64,000 bases of DNA. Source: Undibacterium parvum. Lineage in GTDB: Bacteria > Pseudomonadota > Gammaproteobacteria > Burkholderiales > Burkholderiaceae_D. Position 1 is the first letter of the stretch; each line of letters begins with the position of its first letter. Positions 28,541 to 36,453 of this stretch are shown in pieces. A program made the position numbers and the translations under genes. The stretch covers positions 1,116,001 to 1,180,000 of the forward strand of contig NZ_CP034464.1 in NCBI RefSeq assembly GCF_003955735.1, written 5' to 3'. The notes below the pieces were generated by a model. It had not been told where the DNA came from. It made no database searches and worked only from the letters and a program-made list of their open reading frames with translations.

Positions 28541-28651
28541 ATGCAGCAAGTTGTTCCTGATTTTGCGCAAGCCAGCAGCGATCAAGGTATTGAATTGCTG
28601 ACTGATAGTTCAATGTGGAATGTTGGCAGGTTCTACTATAAAAAACGATGA
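28541..28651 (+). CDS. Small open frame coupled to the lipoprotein gene
   Basis: 36 codons starting with ATG preceded by GAGG at 8 bases, ending in a TGA that overlaps the next ATG as ATGA. An in-frame ATG at 28499 would lengthen it to 50 residues but has no ribosome site. The product is acidic at first and ends basic (GRFYYKKR). I do not recognise it. The overlap is the best sign that it is translated; it could be a leader peptide for the lipoprotein gene. Confidence 0.4.
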   Translation: MQQVVPDFAQASSDQGIELLTDSSMWNVGRFYYKKR

Positions 28652-29451
28652 AAACAAACGTAAAAACAAGAAAATCTTCGAGTACCATTTTGATCTTTCT
28701 AGCGATCAACTTGCTTGCGGCTTGCGATAACCCTATGGCTGCCGGTAATAAATCGAATGGTGCCGATGCATCTTCAATGCCGTCGGAAAAGAGCTATGAA
28801 ATAGTCACTGTTACTCGCGCGGTTTCGCTGGACCGTTCTCTCGCATTTACCAAGGCTGGATACGACGTTTGCGCGGCAAGTGCTAAGGCCTTCTCGTTAC
28901 CGGTGATGCCGTTTCCTGCACTGCCAAATGATTATTTTGACGGGCGCCAAACATACATGAGCGATGGTGTGAATTTCTATCAAAAGAAGGAAACCTATGT
29001 CCTTGATCTTGCTTCGTATGAAGAGAGATGCGCTTCAGAATTTAAATTACTCACAGATATTACCATTGTGAGGGGCAATAGAACTCAAACCATTAACTTA
29101 GCAGTTGACGGCGTAGAGCATAAACAATTTGGACCTGATGTTCCCTATTATGACTTTACTGCGCTCAAAAAAGCTGCAATCGAAGTATTTTCACTGCGCA
29201 AAATTAAATCGGGAATATCAATGCGATGTCTCGATTCCACAGTGAGTAGTATGGTGCAGAAAGACTTTGAGGCGTGTATTTATGATGGTCCAAATGATAG
29301 TTCCCTGTTTTATGCAACAGATCATCCTATTGATTTATTTATACACCTTCCTCCGGTTATGGGTCCTGAGGTAGATTCCGTGAGGGTGACTGATGTGCAA
29401 GTATTTAAACTTGGAAAAGCAATTGATTCTAAATTTTTCGAGTTTAAGTAG
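28648..29451 (+). CDS. Hypothetical lipoprotein
   Basis: 267 residues. The N-terminus has a basic stretch, a hydrophobic segment and a lipobox (INLLAAC, Cys near residue 26), so it is probably lipid-anchored; a Ser/Ala-rich linker follows. No domain recognised. The mature part has several cysteines (CAAS, ERCASEF, MRCLDS, EACIYD) that may form disulfides. The gene and its leader are clearly richer in A and T than neighbours, and codon choice leans to A/T-ending codons, suggesting transfer. It starts by ATGA overlap with a small frame and is followed within 10 bases by the broken TadE-like gene. Confidence 0.75.
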   Translation: MKTNVKTRKSSSTILIFLAINLLAACDNPMAAGNKSNGADASSMPSEKSYEIVTVTRAVSLDRSLAFTKAGYDVCAASAKAFSLPVMPFPALPNDYFDGRQTYMSDGVNFYQKKETYVLDLASYEERCASEFKLLTDITIVRGNRTQTINLAVDGVEHKQFGPDVPYYDFTALKKAAIEVFSLRKIKSGISMRCLDSTVSSMVQKDFEACIYDGPNDSSLFYATDHPIDLFIHLPPVMGPEVDSVRVTDVQVFKLGKAIDSKFFEFK

Positions 29452-29460
29452 TATGAAAAA

Positions 29461-29690
29461 ATGAAAAACTCAACGATGAAATATCGATCTCGACAACATG
29501 GGCAAGCGATGGTGGAAATGGTCGTGATTGGCGGTGTAATGATTTCGATTTTCCTAGGTATTTGGTATTTGGGAAAATTTCATGACATTCAATACAGCGC
29601 GATACAAGCGGCGCGTTACACCGCTTGGGAGCGTACTGCGCATTCTGCGGCATTCACTGACGCTACATTACAAGCGCAGACACGTTGCCC
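29461..29690 (+). pseudogene. TadE-like pseudopilin gene, truncated by R2 repeat
   Basis: The first ~75 codons give KYRSRQHGQAMVEMVVIGGV and then a hydrophobic helix and KFHDIQYSAIQAARYTAWER, the typical N-terminus of TadE/TadG-type minor pilins (short basic head, GQAMVE, one membrane helix, then QAARYTAWER). At 29687 the homology stops exactly where an R2 palindrome begins. The frame stays open by chance through the repeat to 29919, adding about 75 residues with no family match. The normal protein would continue with a few hundred residues, so I regard it as a remnant. Confidence 0.7.
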
Positions 29691-29762
29691 CAGCGCGCAT
29701 ATCCCATGCGGGCTGCAGGCCTATGTGCTCGGAAAGGCGCATGGAATATGCGCTGTGGCAGC
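29687..29762 (+). repeat. R2 palindrome (copy B)
   Basis: GCGCATATCCCATGCG left arm, GGGCTGCAGGCC centre, CGCATGGAATATGCGC right arm. It begins at the break point of the TadE-like frame. Confidence 0.85.
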
Positions 29763-29915
29763 TAGCATATTTGAAATCTTATTGGTGCAATACGCCCTAT
29801 GCAAAGCTCGCGATTTAAACCGTGGCCAGAGTATAGAAATAGTTGGACTTTTTTTTTCCCACTCGTTTAAGCTAAAAAATGAGAATTTTCGAGCAATCAA
29901 AGTAAGGTGTAGCCG

Positions 29916-30428
29916 ATGACAAATAAGGGAACGCTGGTTTTTTTCTGTGGAAAAATGGGGGCAGGAAAGTCCACAAAATCGCAGCAAATTGCCAATGAAA
30001 TGGCGGCTATACTGATCTCTGAAGATGCGTGGTTGGCAGCACTTTATCCGGAAGAGATCAAGAGCATAGACGACTATCTGACTTACTCATTGCGTCTCAA
30101 GCCGCTCTTAAAAAAACATGTACAGACTCTGCTGCAGTCCGGGGTCTCGGTGGTGATGGATTTCCCGGCGAATACAGTCAAGCAAAGAGCCTGGTTTAGA
30201 GAAATATTTTCAGAGCAGTCACTAACGCATAAACTGATTTACCTAGACCTGAGCGACAGCCAATGCTTAAGTCAAATTGCACAAAGGCGAGCACAGCAAC
30301 CAGCGCGCGCTGCCTTTGACACAGAGGCAGTGTTTCACACGATTAGCAGTTATTTTCAAGCACCTACAGAGAACGAGGGATTCAATCTGGAAGTGTTGGG
30401 CCGTGCGGATATACAGCTTGATCGGTAG
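29916..30428 (+). CDS. P-loop ATP-binding kinase-like protein
   Basis: 170 residues, one P-loop NTPase domain of the zeta-toxin/small-molecule kinase type. Walker A is FCGKMGAGKSTKSQ near residue 12; an acidic residue in ISEDAWL (Asp-Ala-Trp after the second strand) and VVMDFPANT (Walker B-like) follow, and a basic lid region QRRAQQPARAAFD lies near 125. Proteins of this type are usually annotated as AAA-family ATP-binding proteins or kinases; the substrate is unknown. No cognate antitoxin-like gene is adjacent. It is followed 36 bases later by a VOC-family gene. Confidence 0.85.
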   Translation: MTNKGTLVFFCGKMGAGKSTKSQQIANEMAAILISEDAWLAALYPEEIKSIDDYLTYSLRLKPLLKKHVQTLLQSGVSVVMDFPANTVKQRAWFREIFSEQSLTHKLIYLDLSDSQCLSQIAQRRAQQPARAAFDTEAVFHTISSYFQAPTENEGFNLEVLGRADIQLDR

Positions 30429-30464
30429 CGAACCGCCGGAACGGCAAATTAAAAAGGAACCCCC

Positions 30465-30848
30465 ATGTCAAAATTAAGCAGCGTGCGCAGCGTGTTGGCA
30501 GTAAAAAACTTACCTAACTCGATCAGCTATTATTCTAAAATTCTGGACTTCGCAATCGACTTCGAATCAGAAGATTGGTGCTTCTTGTCTAGGGATGGTG
30601 TCAAATTAATGCTGGGTCACTGTCCCGATGCTATTCCCGCGAGCGAGATCAATGATCACTCATACATCGCCTACATCGAGGTTCAAGAGATTGATGAACT
30701 TCACAGAGAGCTTCAAGCGCGCGGCTTAAAGCTCCTAGCAACTCCTGAGAGCAAGCCTTGGGGAATGCGCGAATTCATGCTAACGACACCAGACGGTCAT
30801 AGGATCATGTTTGCGCAAGATCTTCAGATCTCAGACGATATCGCCTAG
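30465..30848 (+). CDS. VOC (glyoxalase/bleomycin-resistance) family protein
   Basis: 127-residue single vicinal-oxygen-chelate domain pair: SVRSVLAVKNLPNSISYYSKILDF at the first beta-alpha unit, GVKLMLGH, then YIAYIEVQEIDELHRELQARG and REFMLTTPDGHRIMFAQD at the second, with the usual metal-site Glu/His positions partly kept. Dimeric enzymes or drug-binding proteins in the family; the substrate cannot be told. GGAACCCCC precedes ATG. Confidence 0.88.
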   Translation: MSKLSSVRSVLAVKNLPNSISYYSKILDFAIDFESEDWCFLSRDGVKLMLGHCPDAIPASEINDHSYIAYIEVQEIDELHRELQARGLKLLATPESKPWGMREFMLTTPDGHRIMFAQDLQISDDIA

Positions 30849-30895
30849 CTCTTCTCAGGCGCAATAGACATCCGCTCTTAGTGCCATATGAAATC

Positions 30896-30968
30896 CCCTG
30901 CCAGCGCACATATCCCATGCGGGCTGCAGGCCTGTTTGCTTGGAAAGGCGCATGGGATATGCGTGATG
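30896..30968 (+). repeat. R2 palindrome (copy C, compensated stem)
   Basis: Left arm CATATCCCATGCG and right arm CGCATGGGATATG: the T-A pair of other copies is a C-G pair here on both sides, so the stem is kept by paired change. Centre GGGCTGCAGGCC. Confidence 0.85.
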
Positions 30969-31115
30969 ACAGTGTCGATATTTAGAATCTAGTACGATAC
31001 AAAACGCCAGCGGCTATTGAGGTGCAGCGCAGAAAACACTGTTTGCTAAATAACGAATAAATTCCGACTGATTTACAACTATAAAAAGCAGCTTAAGGCG
31101 GCGCAAGGCTTTCTT

Positions 31116-31637
31116 ATGTTTTCCATCGCACTACGACAGTTATATCCGTCTGATCTTACGGCTTTCCTTAAGATTCACTGTGACCCAAAAACGACCCAAT
31201 TCAATCCAGCCGGTCCGTACACACCTTTGCGGGCTACTGAATTGCTGCAGACCTGGTGTGCTCATTGGCAGCAACATGGCTTTGGGTATTGGACGGTAAC
31301 AGATGCCGAGCAGCCAGAACAAGTCATAGGCTTTGGAGGCATCATGCGCAAAAAAGTCGGTCATCTCGATGGGCTCAACATCTACTTCCGGCTTGCGCCA
31401 ACAGCGTGGGGCAAGGGCTATGCCAGCCAAATCGCCCTAGCAGCACTCGATCTCGCCTTCACCGAACTCAAAGCGAGCGAGGTTTTGGGTTTGGTTCACA
31501 AAGACAATCTTGCGTCCCGACGCACTTTAGAGCGCGCCGGCTTCGTGCAGTTCACAACGCTCAATGATGCCGCTGACAATGAACCTAGCCTGATCTATCG
31601 TGCGCTGCCAGGCTCAGCAGCTGAGCCTAAGGCCTAG
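31116..31637 (+). CDS. GNAT family N-acetyltransferase
   Basis: 173 residues, RimJ/RimL-like GNAT fold that transfers acetyl from acetyl-CoA to an amine. Visible: IALRQLYPSDLTAFLKIHCDP at the first strand, the YWTVTDAEQPEQVIGFGGI beta hairpin, YFRLAPTAWGKGYASQIALAALDLAF with the acetyl-CoA loop (Q/R-x-x-G-x-G/A as WGKGYAS), and LVHKDNLASRRTLERAGFV at the end. The target is unknown. It stands alone between two R2 repeats. Confidence 0.9.
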   Translation: MFSIALRQLYPSDLTAFLKIHCDPKTTQFNPAGPYTPLRATELLQTWCAHWQQHGFGYWTVTDAEQPEQVIGFGGIMRKKVGHLDGLNIYFRLAPTAWGKGYASQIALAALDLAFTELKASEVLGLVHKDNLASRRTLERAGFVQFTTLNDAADNEPSLIYRALPGSAAEPKA

Positions 31638-31686
31638 GTCTTGGTGCCTGCACAATCAGCATCTGCAGCACATAAAAAATTAACGG

Positions 31687-31764
31687 CCCCCTGCCACCAC
31701 GCATATTCCATGCGGGCTGCAGGCCTATGTTGCTGGAAAGGCGCATGGAATATGCGCTGTGGGC
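31687..31764 (+). repeat. R2 palindrome (copy D)
   Basis: CGCATATTCCATGCG and CGCATGGAATATGCG arms around GGGCTGCAGGCC. It lies 50 bases after the acetyltransferase stop. The remaining ~210 bases to the response-regulator stop show nothing else. Confidence 0.85.
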
Positions 31765-31973
31765 TTGCCTCAATTTGAAGTTGAATACGTGATGATACGC
31801 TGTACCCAAACTATGAATACTCGACCTAATTATTCAATCGCACGTAAGGCGGCGAGCCCATCGTTTACAATCGCCTTGGGATCAGCAAGCGAACGCTGCG
31901 GTCCAAAATAATTCATTAGCAGCACGCCGTTGCCGGATTTTATTTTTACGCTGCGCCAGGAAATGAATAAAAT

Positions 31974-32759
31974 TTACATCTGCTTGAAGTGATGCAAATA
32001 ACTACGGCTGACCGGTAGTTTCTCGCTGCGCCCTTTCATGTGTATGGTGGCGGTCTCGTTTTCGCCGCGCGTAACATGGCTGACCATATTGATGTTCACA
32101 ACCACCGAGCGATGTACTTGAATAAAGTGGGCGCCATCCAGTTGATCTAGCAAGTCTTTGAGCGAAGTGCGTATCAAGGCCTCGGCCGCTTTGCCGTCAT
32201 CGCCACGCCAGGCGATCAGCGTGTACTTCTCATCCGAGCGCAAATAATCAATTTCTTCAACCGGTATCATGCGCAATGCCTGGCCGACCAAGGCCTTAAT
32301 CCAGCGCAAGGGTTCCGGCGCGGCTTTCTTTTGCAAACGCGCTTCTAGTTTATCGAGTAATACATCGATGTCCGGCGCTGGCTGCGCAGCGACTAGCCGT
32401 TCGCGTACCCGTGCGACGGTGTCGGCCAGTCGCGCCGGATCTACCGGTTTCACCAGGTAATCAAGTGCACCTTGCGCAAACGCCTCCACCGCATATTCGC
32501 TATAGGCCGTGACGAACACCACATGCGCGGCGCGACCGATTTGCCGCGCAGCTTCCACACCTGAAAGCCCAGGCATATGTACATCGAGAAAACACACGGT
32601 AGGCTGTAATGCTTGGGTTTGCTCTACCGCTTCGCGCCCATTGCGCGCCTGCGCCACGATCTCTAATTCTGGCCAAGCTTCGGCCAGCATGCGCGTCAAA
32701 GAGCTGCGCAATAAAGGTTCGTCGTCGGCGATTAATGCGGTGGGACGGGCTGTCGTCAT
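31974..32759 (-). CDS. LytTR-family response regulator
   Basis: 261 residues. N-terminal receiver domain (ALIADDEPLLRSSL with the acidic pair, CFLDVHMPGLSG with the phospho-Asp, FVTAYSEYA, LVKPVDPARL with the Lys) followed by a C-terminal LytTR DNA-binding domain (IPVEEIDYLRSDEKYTLIAW, FIQVHRSVVVNINMV, LPVSRSYLHHFKQM). Controls target promoters on phosphorylation by the kinase encoded 17 bases upstream. AGGAG precedes the start. Similar to AlgR/LytT; targets are not evident. Confidence 0.94.
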   Translation of the reverse strand: MTTARPTALIADDEPLLRSSLTRMLAEAWPELEIVAQARNGREAVEQTQALQPTVCFLDVHMPGLSGVEAARQIGRAAHVVFVTAYSEYAVEAFAQGALDYLVKPVDPARLADTVARVRERLVAAQPAPDIDVLLDKLEARLQKKAAPEPLRWIKALVGQALRMIPVEEIDYLRSDEKYTLIAWRGDDGKAAEALIRTSLKDLLDQLDGAHFIQVHRSVVVNINMVSHVTRGENETATIHMKGRSEKLPVSRSYLHHFKQM

Positions 32760-32776
32760 GCTGCGCTCCTGGTTGG

Positions 32777-33871
32777 TCAGCTAGCTTCAGCTGGGAAATT
32801 AAGTTCGGCACTAAAGCCATGCGGGCTGAGTGCTGTCAGGCTGAGCTGGGCATCGCCAGCAAATATCAATTGTAGACGCTCGCGCAGATTAGCCAGCCCG
32901 GTGCCTAGCCCCTGGCTAGCCTGCTTGCCCTGATGGTCTTGCCCCAGACCGACCCCGGTATCGCTGACCAAGGCCAGACAGCGCCCCTGCTGTAGTCGCA
33001 CACTCACATCGATCTGCCCGCCCACCTCGCTCGGGTCGATACCGTGGCGCACCGCGTTTTCTACCAGAGTCAGCAAAGTCATGGGCGGACACTTGATACG
33101 CAAGGCCGCGTCCTCAACTTGTATCTTAAATTGTAATCGGTCAGGCATACGCATATGCATAATTTCGAGATAGGCGCGCACCAAATCGAGTTCTTGCCCT
33201 AGTGTGCTGGAAGTATCGTTCAGACTAGGCACGGCAGCGCGCAGGTAGGCGATCAGGCTATTGAGTACTTGTGAGGCTTGCGCAGATCCAGCATCGACCA
33301 GCTCACGCACATTGGCTAGGGTATTGAACAGAAAATGCGGTTCGACTTGTGCCTGCAATAAGCGCAGCCGCGAATCTAGGGCATCACGGGCGAATTCGCT
33401 GCGTTCCAGCTCAAACGACAGCGCCTGCCTTTGCGCTTGCCCACTAATATGGCGATACAGCGCCGACATGGCGATCCACGGTGAAAACAAGAGGCCGGCA
33501 CCGATCATAGAACCGCATCCCGCTAATTTCTCCTTGCTTTGGTACCAGGGGCTAGGGTCACCTAGAGTGGTCAGGGAATAGGCCAGCGCCGCCGCGAACG
33601 GCACCACAATCGCCACCGCCGCAACTTGTAGCACCCAGCGCGCCACCCAACGTGGCAAGCGCCGCGGCCAGCGCTCCAACAACCCAAAGGCCGTTAATTG
33701 TAGGAAGCCGATCAAGAACAAACGGGCCCAGATGGTGATCCACCAGGTCGGCCAGGTAAATTTCATGATTATGCTGAGAAACAGACTAAACAATAAAATA
33801 ACTTGCAAGCGTCTCCAGCTATAGAATTTGGGCGGCCTTGGCACTAAGGCGGATGATGTGGCGATATTCAT
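32777..33871 (-). CDS. LytS-type sensor histidine kinase
   Basis: Membrane kinase partner of the LytTR regulator. Four to five hydrophobic segments fill the first ~150 residues. The cytoplasmic part has the His_kinase box QVEPHFLFNTLANVRELVD, an N box TLVENAVRHGID, and ATP-lid glycines in SDTGVGLG and GLGTGLANLRERL. I use the ATG 45 bases inside the longest frame, preceded by GGAAAGATC. The stimulus is unknown; no LytS 5TM domain signature is clear. Confidence 0.92.
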   Translation of the reverse strand: MNIATSSALVPRPPKFYSWRRLQVILLFSLFLSIIMKFTWPTWWITIWARLFLIGFLQLTAFGLLERWPRRLPRWVARWVLQVAAVAIVVPFAAALAYSLTTLGDPSPWYQSKEKLAGCGSMIGAGLLFSPWIAMSALYRHISGQAQRQALSFELERSEFARDALDSRLRLLQAQVEPHFLFNTLANVRELVDAGSAQASQVLNSLIAYLRAAVPSLNDTSSTLGQELDLVRAYLEIMHMRMPDRLQFKIQVEDAALRIKCPPMTLLTLVENAVRHGIDPSEVGGQIDVSVRLQQGRCLALVSDTGVGLGQDHQGKQASQGLGTGLANLRERLQLIFAGDAQLSLTALSPHGFSAELNFPAEAS

Positions 33872-34153
33872 ATTCTGATCTTTCCTAAAGAAACCCTCAT
33901 TGGCCAGTGTCTGCACTCACTACGACAGACACAGTTTAGCGCGCCGCTAGCTGCCTCGCTAATGGGCAGCGACCAAGCACGCGATGCTTAGACCGAAACA
34001 CGCCAGGCAAAGATGAAACGCGTGGCAGCTTGCGCTTGAAAAAACAAGGGGCGCAAGGCATGGCCGATTTCAACAGCAGGCGCAGAGTCGCATGCTTAGC
34101 CTGGAAGCGCAATTGCCGTCAGCGTATTGGGCTGCAGAGGATTTCAAAACCGC

Positions 34154-34233
34154 ATGGCCCAGCACGCATATTCCATGCGGGCTACAGGCCGGTGTGCCTG
34201 GAAAGGCGCATGGAATATGCGCGCTGGCGTGCC
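34154..34233 (+). repeat. R2 palindrome (copy E)
   Basis: CGCATATTCCATGCG / CGCATGGAATATGCG arms, centre GGGCTACAGGCC. The 570-base gap around it (33917 to 34486) holds this repeat and the R1 element below and no gene that I can support. Confidence 0.85.
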
Positions 34234-34257
34234 GGTATTTGAAATTGCATACGGCGC

Positions 34258-34432
34258 GTTACTGTTCAGCCCGCTATGAAGAAAGTCAAAACCACTCAAC
34301 ACAGAGGCACAGAGACACAGAGATTCACAGAGGAAAGCAAGGCAGTTCTCCGTTTTTCTCTGTGTCTCTGTGCCTCCTTTGAGAGGTTTTCGTTTTGTTT
34401 TTAATAATTTTAGTAGAAGGCTGAACAGTTAC
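34258..34432 (+). mobile_element. R1 element, best-preserved copy (175 bp)
   Basis: Terminal inverted repeats ACTGTTCAGC and GCTGAACAGT, and a perfect internal 18-bp inverted repeat AGGCACAGAGACACAGAG (34305-34322) / CTCTGTGTCTCTGTGCCT (34358-34375) around a 35-base loop. No coding capacity. Two other copies lie at 9860-10027 and 17477-17650, and a third type of inside with the same ends at 9651-9849. Consistent with a non-autonomous element mobilised in trans. Confidence 0.75.
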
Positions 34433-34486
34433 TACGGCGCCGTGGCATGTGCCCGATTACGCTGCGCTAATCGGGCCTACAAAGTT

Positions 34487-35650
34487 TTACAGCATCACCA
34501 CCCTGCGCATTTTATGCGCGACAAAACTGAGGCTGGCGATGCATATGCTGGTGCACACTAGTAGAGCAATCGCGACCGCGCTCACTTCTAGCGGCTCGCC
34601 CTTGAGCACATGGTTCATCATCAAAGATTGCGCGATCGACGGTGCCCATACAAACCATGCCGGTTCGCGGCCGGTATTAAACATCAGCATCATCGGTGCC
34701 ATTGAGATCAGCATGCTCAAGATTTGATTGCGCACCTGTGCTTCTTTGAAGCTCTTGCAAGTGAGCGAGAGCGCCACTTGCAGTGCCGAAATGCTGGCCG
34801 CCAGCGGCAACAAGATCAGCAAGAAACCGAGCGCATCACTGAGGCCGAATTGGAATTCCGCCTTTAGCGCATCATTGCGTATCAGCCACTGCGAGGGGAA
34901 AAAACTGAGCACAGTCAGCAAGGCGACCAGCATGCTGATACTGGCCACCGCGCCCCACTTGCCTAGGGCGAGCTGCCAACCGGTCACCGGGTTCATCATC
35001 AAAGGTTCTAGCGAGCCACGCTCACGCTCGCCAGCAGTGGTGTCGATGGCGGAGAACATGCCGCCCACCACGATCGCCATGATCAGCGCAAATGGCAGCA
35101 TGCTGGTGACGGTGACGCGTCGCTCTTCGGCACGGCCTATATATTTTTCTTTGACTTCGATCAACTGAAACACTTCACTAGAGACGCCGCGCATGGTGAG
35201 ACCGAGCATGGCGCTCTCTTGGGTGTAGCCGTCCAGCAGGCGCTTGAGCGGGCGCAATGCAAACTCGGCTTGCTTGTTCGAGGTGTCGTAGACGATTTCT
35301 AGTTTTACTTTTTTCGCCTGCGCCAACTCCTGATCAAAATTTTCAGACACCAGCAAGACTGGCTGACTAAGATCTTTTTTACGCAATTTTTCTTCGTAGT
35401 CGGCAGGCGCAATTTCAATTTGATAGCCTTGCCTCAGGATGTAGTTTTCTAGTCGCGCTGCCTGTTTCAGGTTAAGCGCCATCACTGTGCGCTTGTCTTC
35501 CTGCGCCTCTATCTGCGACATGATTTCAGAAAATATGACTAGTAATAGAGGCACGAACACCAGTGCGCTCAACAACACCATCATCAAGGTGCGCCTATCA
35601 CGCATAGCGTCGGTAATTTCTTTACGGAAGATCGTGATAATCGCGTTCAT
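34487..35650 (-). CDS. ABC-2 type transporter permease (NatB-like)
   Basis: Integral-membrane half of an exporter, 387 residues. N-terminal helix after IFRKEITDAMRDRRTLMMV (typical NatB/ABC-2 start), then a ~150-residue extracytoplasmic domain and five hydrophobic segments at the C-terminal half (MLPFALIMAIVVGGMFSA, ISMLVALLTVL, LGFLLILLPLAASISAL and others), with the ERERGSLEPLMMNPVTGWQL coupling helix. Related permeases are annotated as Na+ exporters (NatB), but the substrate is not certain. ATGA overlap with the ATPase gene upstream. Confidence 0.9.
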   Translation of the reverse strand: MNAIITIFRKEITDAMRDRRTLMMVLLSALVFVPLLLVIFSEIMSQIEAQEDKRTVMALNLKQAARLENYILRQGYQIEIAPADYEEKLRKKDLSQPVLLVSENFDQELAQAKKVKLEIVYDTSNKQAEFALRPLKRLLDGYTQESAMLGLTMRGVSSEVFQLIEVKEKYIGRAEERRVTVTSMLPFALIMAIVVGGMFSAIDTTAGERERGSLEPLMMNPVTGWQLALGKWGAVASISMLVALLTVLSFFPSQWLIRNDALKAEFQFGLSDALGFLLILLPLAASISALQVALSLTCKSFKEAQVRNQILSMLISMAPMMLMFNTGREPAWFVWAPSIAQSLMMNHVLKGEPLEVSAVAIALLVCTSICIASLSFVAHKMRRVVML

Positions 35651-36453
35651 CTTGCTGTCCTGTTAGTGTTAGCCTTAGGCGCATCGAGAAAGGCCAATTT
35701 GACGAAGGCATCTTCGAAATCAGTTTCACCAGCTTGTTGCATCAATTCGTCCACTGTGCCGCTGGCGACGGTCTGGCCGCGCGCCACAATCACCACCGCA
35801 TCGCACAGACGCTCTACCTCTTGCATGATATGGGTAGAGAAAATGATGCATTTGCCGCCGCCAGCTGGGGTACACAACCAGCGTAGAAATTCGCGCAGGC
35901 CACGGGTGGCGACCACATCGAGGCCATTGGTAGGCTCATCGAGAATAATATTTTTCGGGTCGTGTATCAGGGCTCGGGCCAGCGCCACCTTCATGCGCTC
36001 GCCCTGGCTAAAGCCTTCGGTACGTCTGTCGAGCAGGCTCTTCATTTCCAAATTTTCTGCCAACTGCTCAATGCGCTGCTGTATCAAGGCGGGCTGCATG
36101 CCATGCAGAGCACCGTAGTAATGGATGTTTTCACGCGCGCTCAAGCGTGGATACAAACCGCGCGCATCCGACAGCACCCCCATCTGCGACTGCGTGCTAT
36201 GCTGCCCGGCAACCACCTCTACCCCATCAATACTAATGCGCCCTTGATCGGGCTGCAGCAAAGAAGCCACCATGCGCAAACTGGTAGTCTTGCCGGCACC
36301 ATTGGCACCGAGCAGACCAAGTATGGCACCGTCGCCAGCACTAAAATGGATACCCTCTACCGCTTTAACTACCTCATGTTTGGCCTTGCCAAGACCGTAG
36401 TAGGCCTTAGTCGTTTTCACAAATTCTTTATGCAAATTTTCGGCGACTATCAT
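35647..36453 (-). CDS. ABC transporter ATP-binding protein (NatA-like)
   Basis: Nucleotide-binding subunit, 268 residues. Walker A LGANGAGKTTSLRM, Q-loop MGVLSDARGLYPR, signature FSQGERMKVALARAL, Walker B NIILDEPTNGLDVV, and the switch His in FSTHIMQEVERL. Together with the following permease it forms an exporter. It overlaps its neighbours on both sides by four bases (ATGA), so three genes are translationally coupled. Confidence 0.94.
   Translation of the reverse strand: MIVAENLHKEFVKTTKAYYGLGKAKHEVVKAVEGIHFSAGDGAILGLLGANGAGKTTSLRMVASLLQPDQGRISIDGVEVVAGQHSTQSQMGVLSDARGLYPRLSARENIHYYGALHGMQPALIQQRIEQLAENLEMKSLLDRRTEGFSQGERMKVALARALIHDPKNIILDEPTNGLDVVATRGLREFLRWLCTPAGGGKCIIFSTHIMQEVERLCDAVVIVARGQTVASGTVDELMQQAGETDFEDAFVKLAFLDAPKANTNRTAR

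Noticed and set aside
29687..29919. Continuation of the TadE-like frame as a 152-residue protein
   Set aside because: The second half is the translation of the R2 palindrome and following spacer; the same peptide (AHIPCGLQA, GKAHGICA) appears wherever R2 occurs.
29916..30428. P-loop protein as a zeta toxin of a toxin-antitoxin pair
   Set aside because: No small antitoxin gene upstream; the preceding frame is repeat-derived. Kinase-like annotation is safer.
26871..34233. R2 palindromes as integron attC sites with gene cassettes between
   Set aside because: No GTTRRRY / RYYYAAC core sites at the ends, no integrase gene, and some intervals contain operons on the opposite strand.
23521..34233. 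Regularly repeated palindromes as a CRISPR array
   Set aside because: Copies are 0.8 to 3.2 kb apart with genes between and no cas genes; spacing and length do not fit.
34030..34382. Two open frames of 70 and 96 codons before the ABC permease
   Set aside because: They read through the R2 and R1 repeats; no ribosome site or family match.
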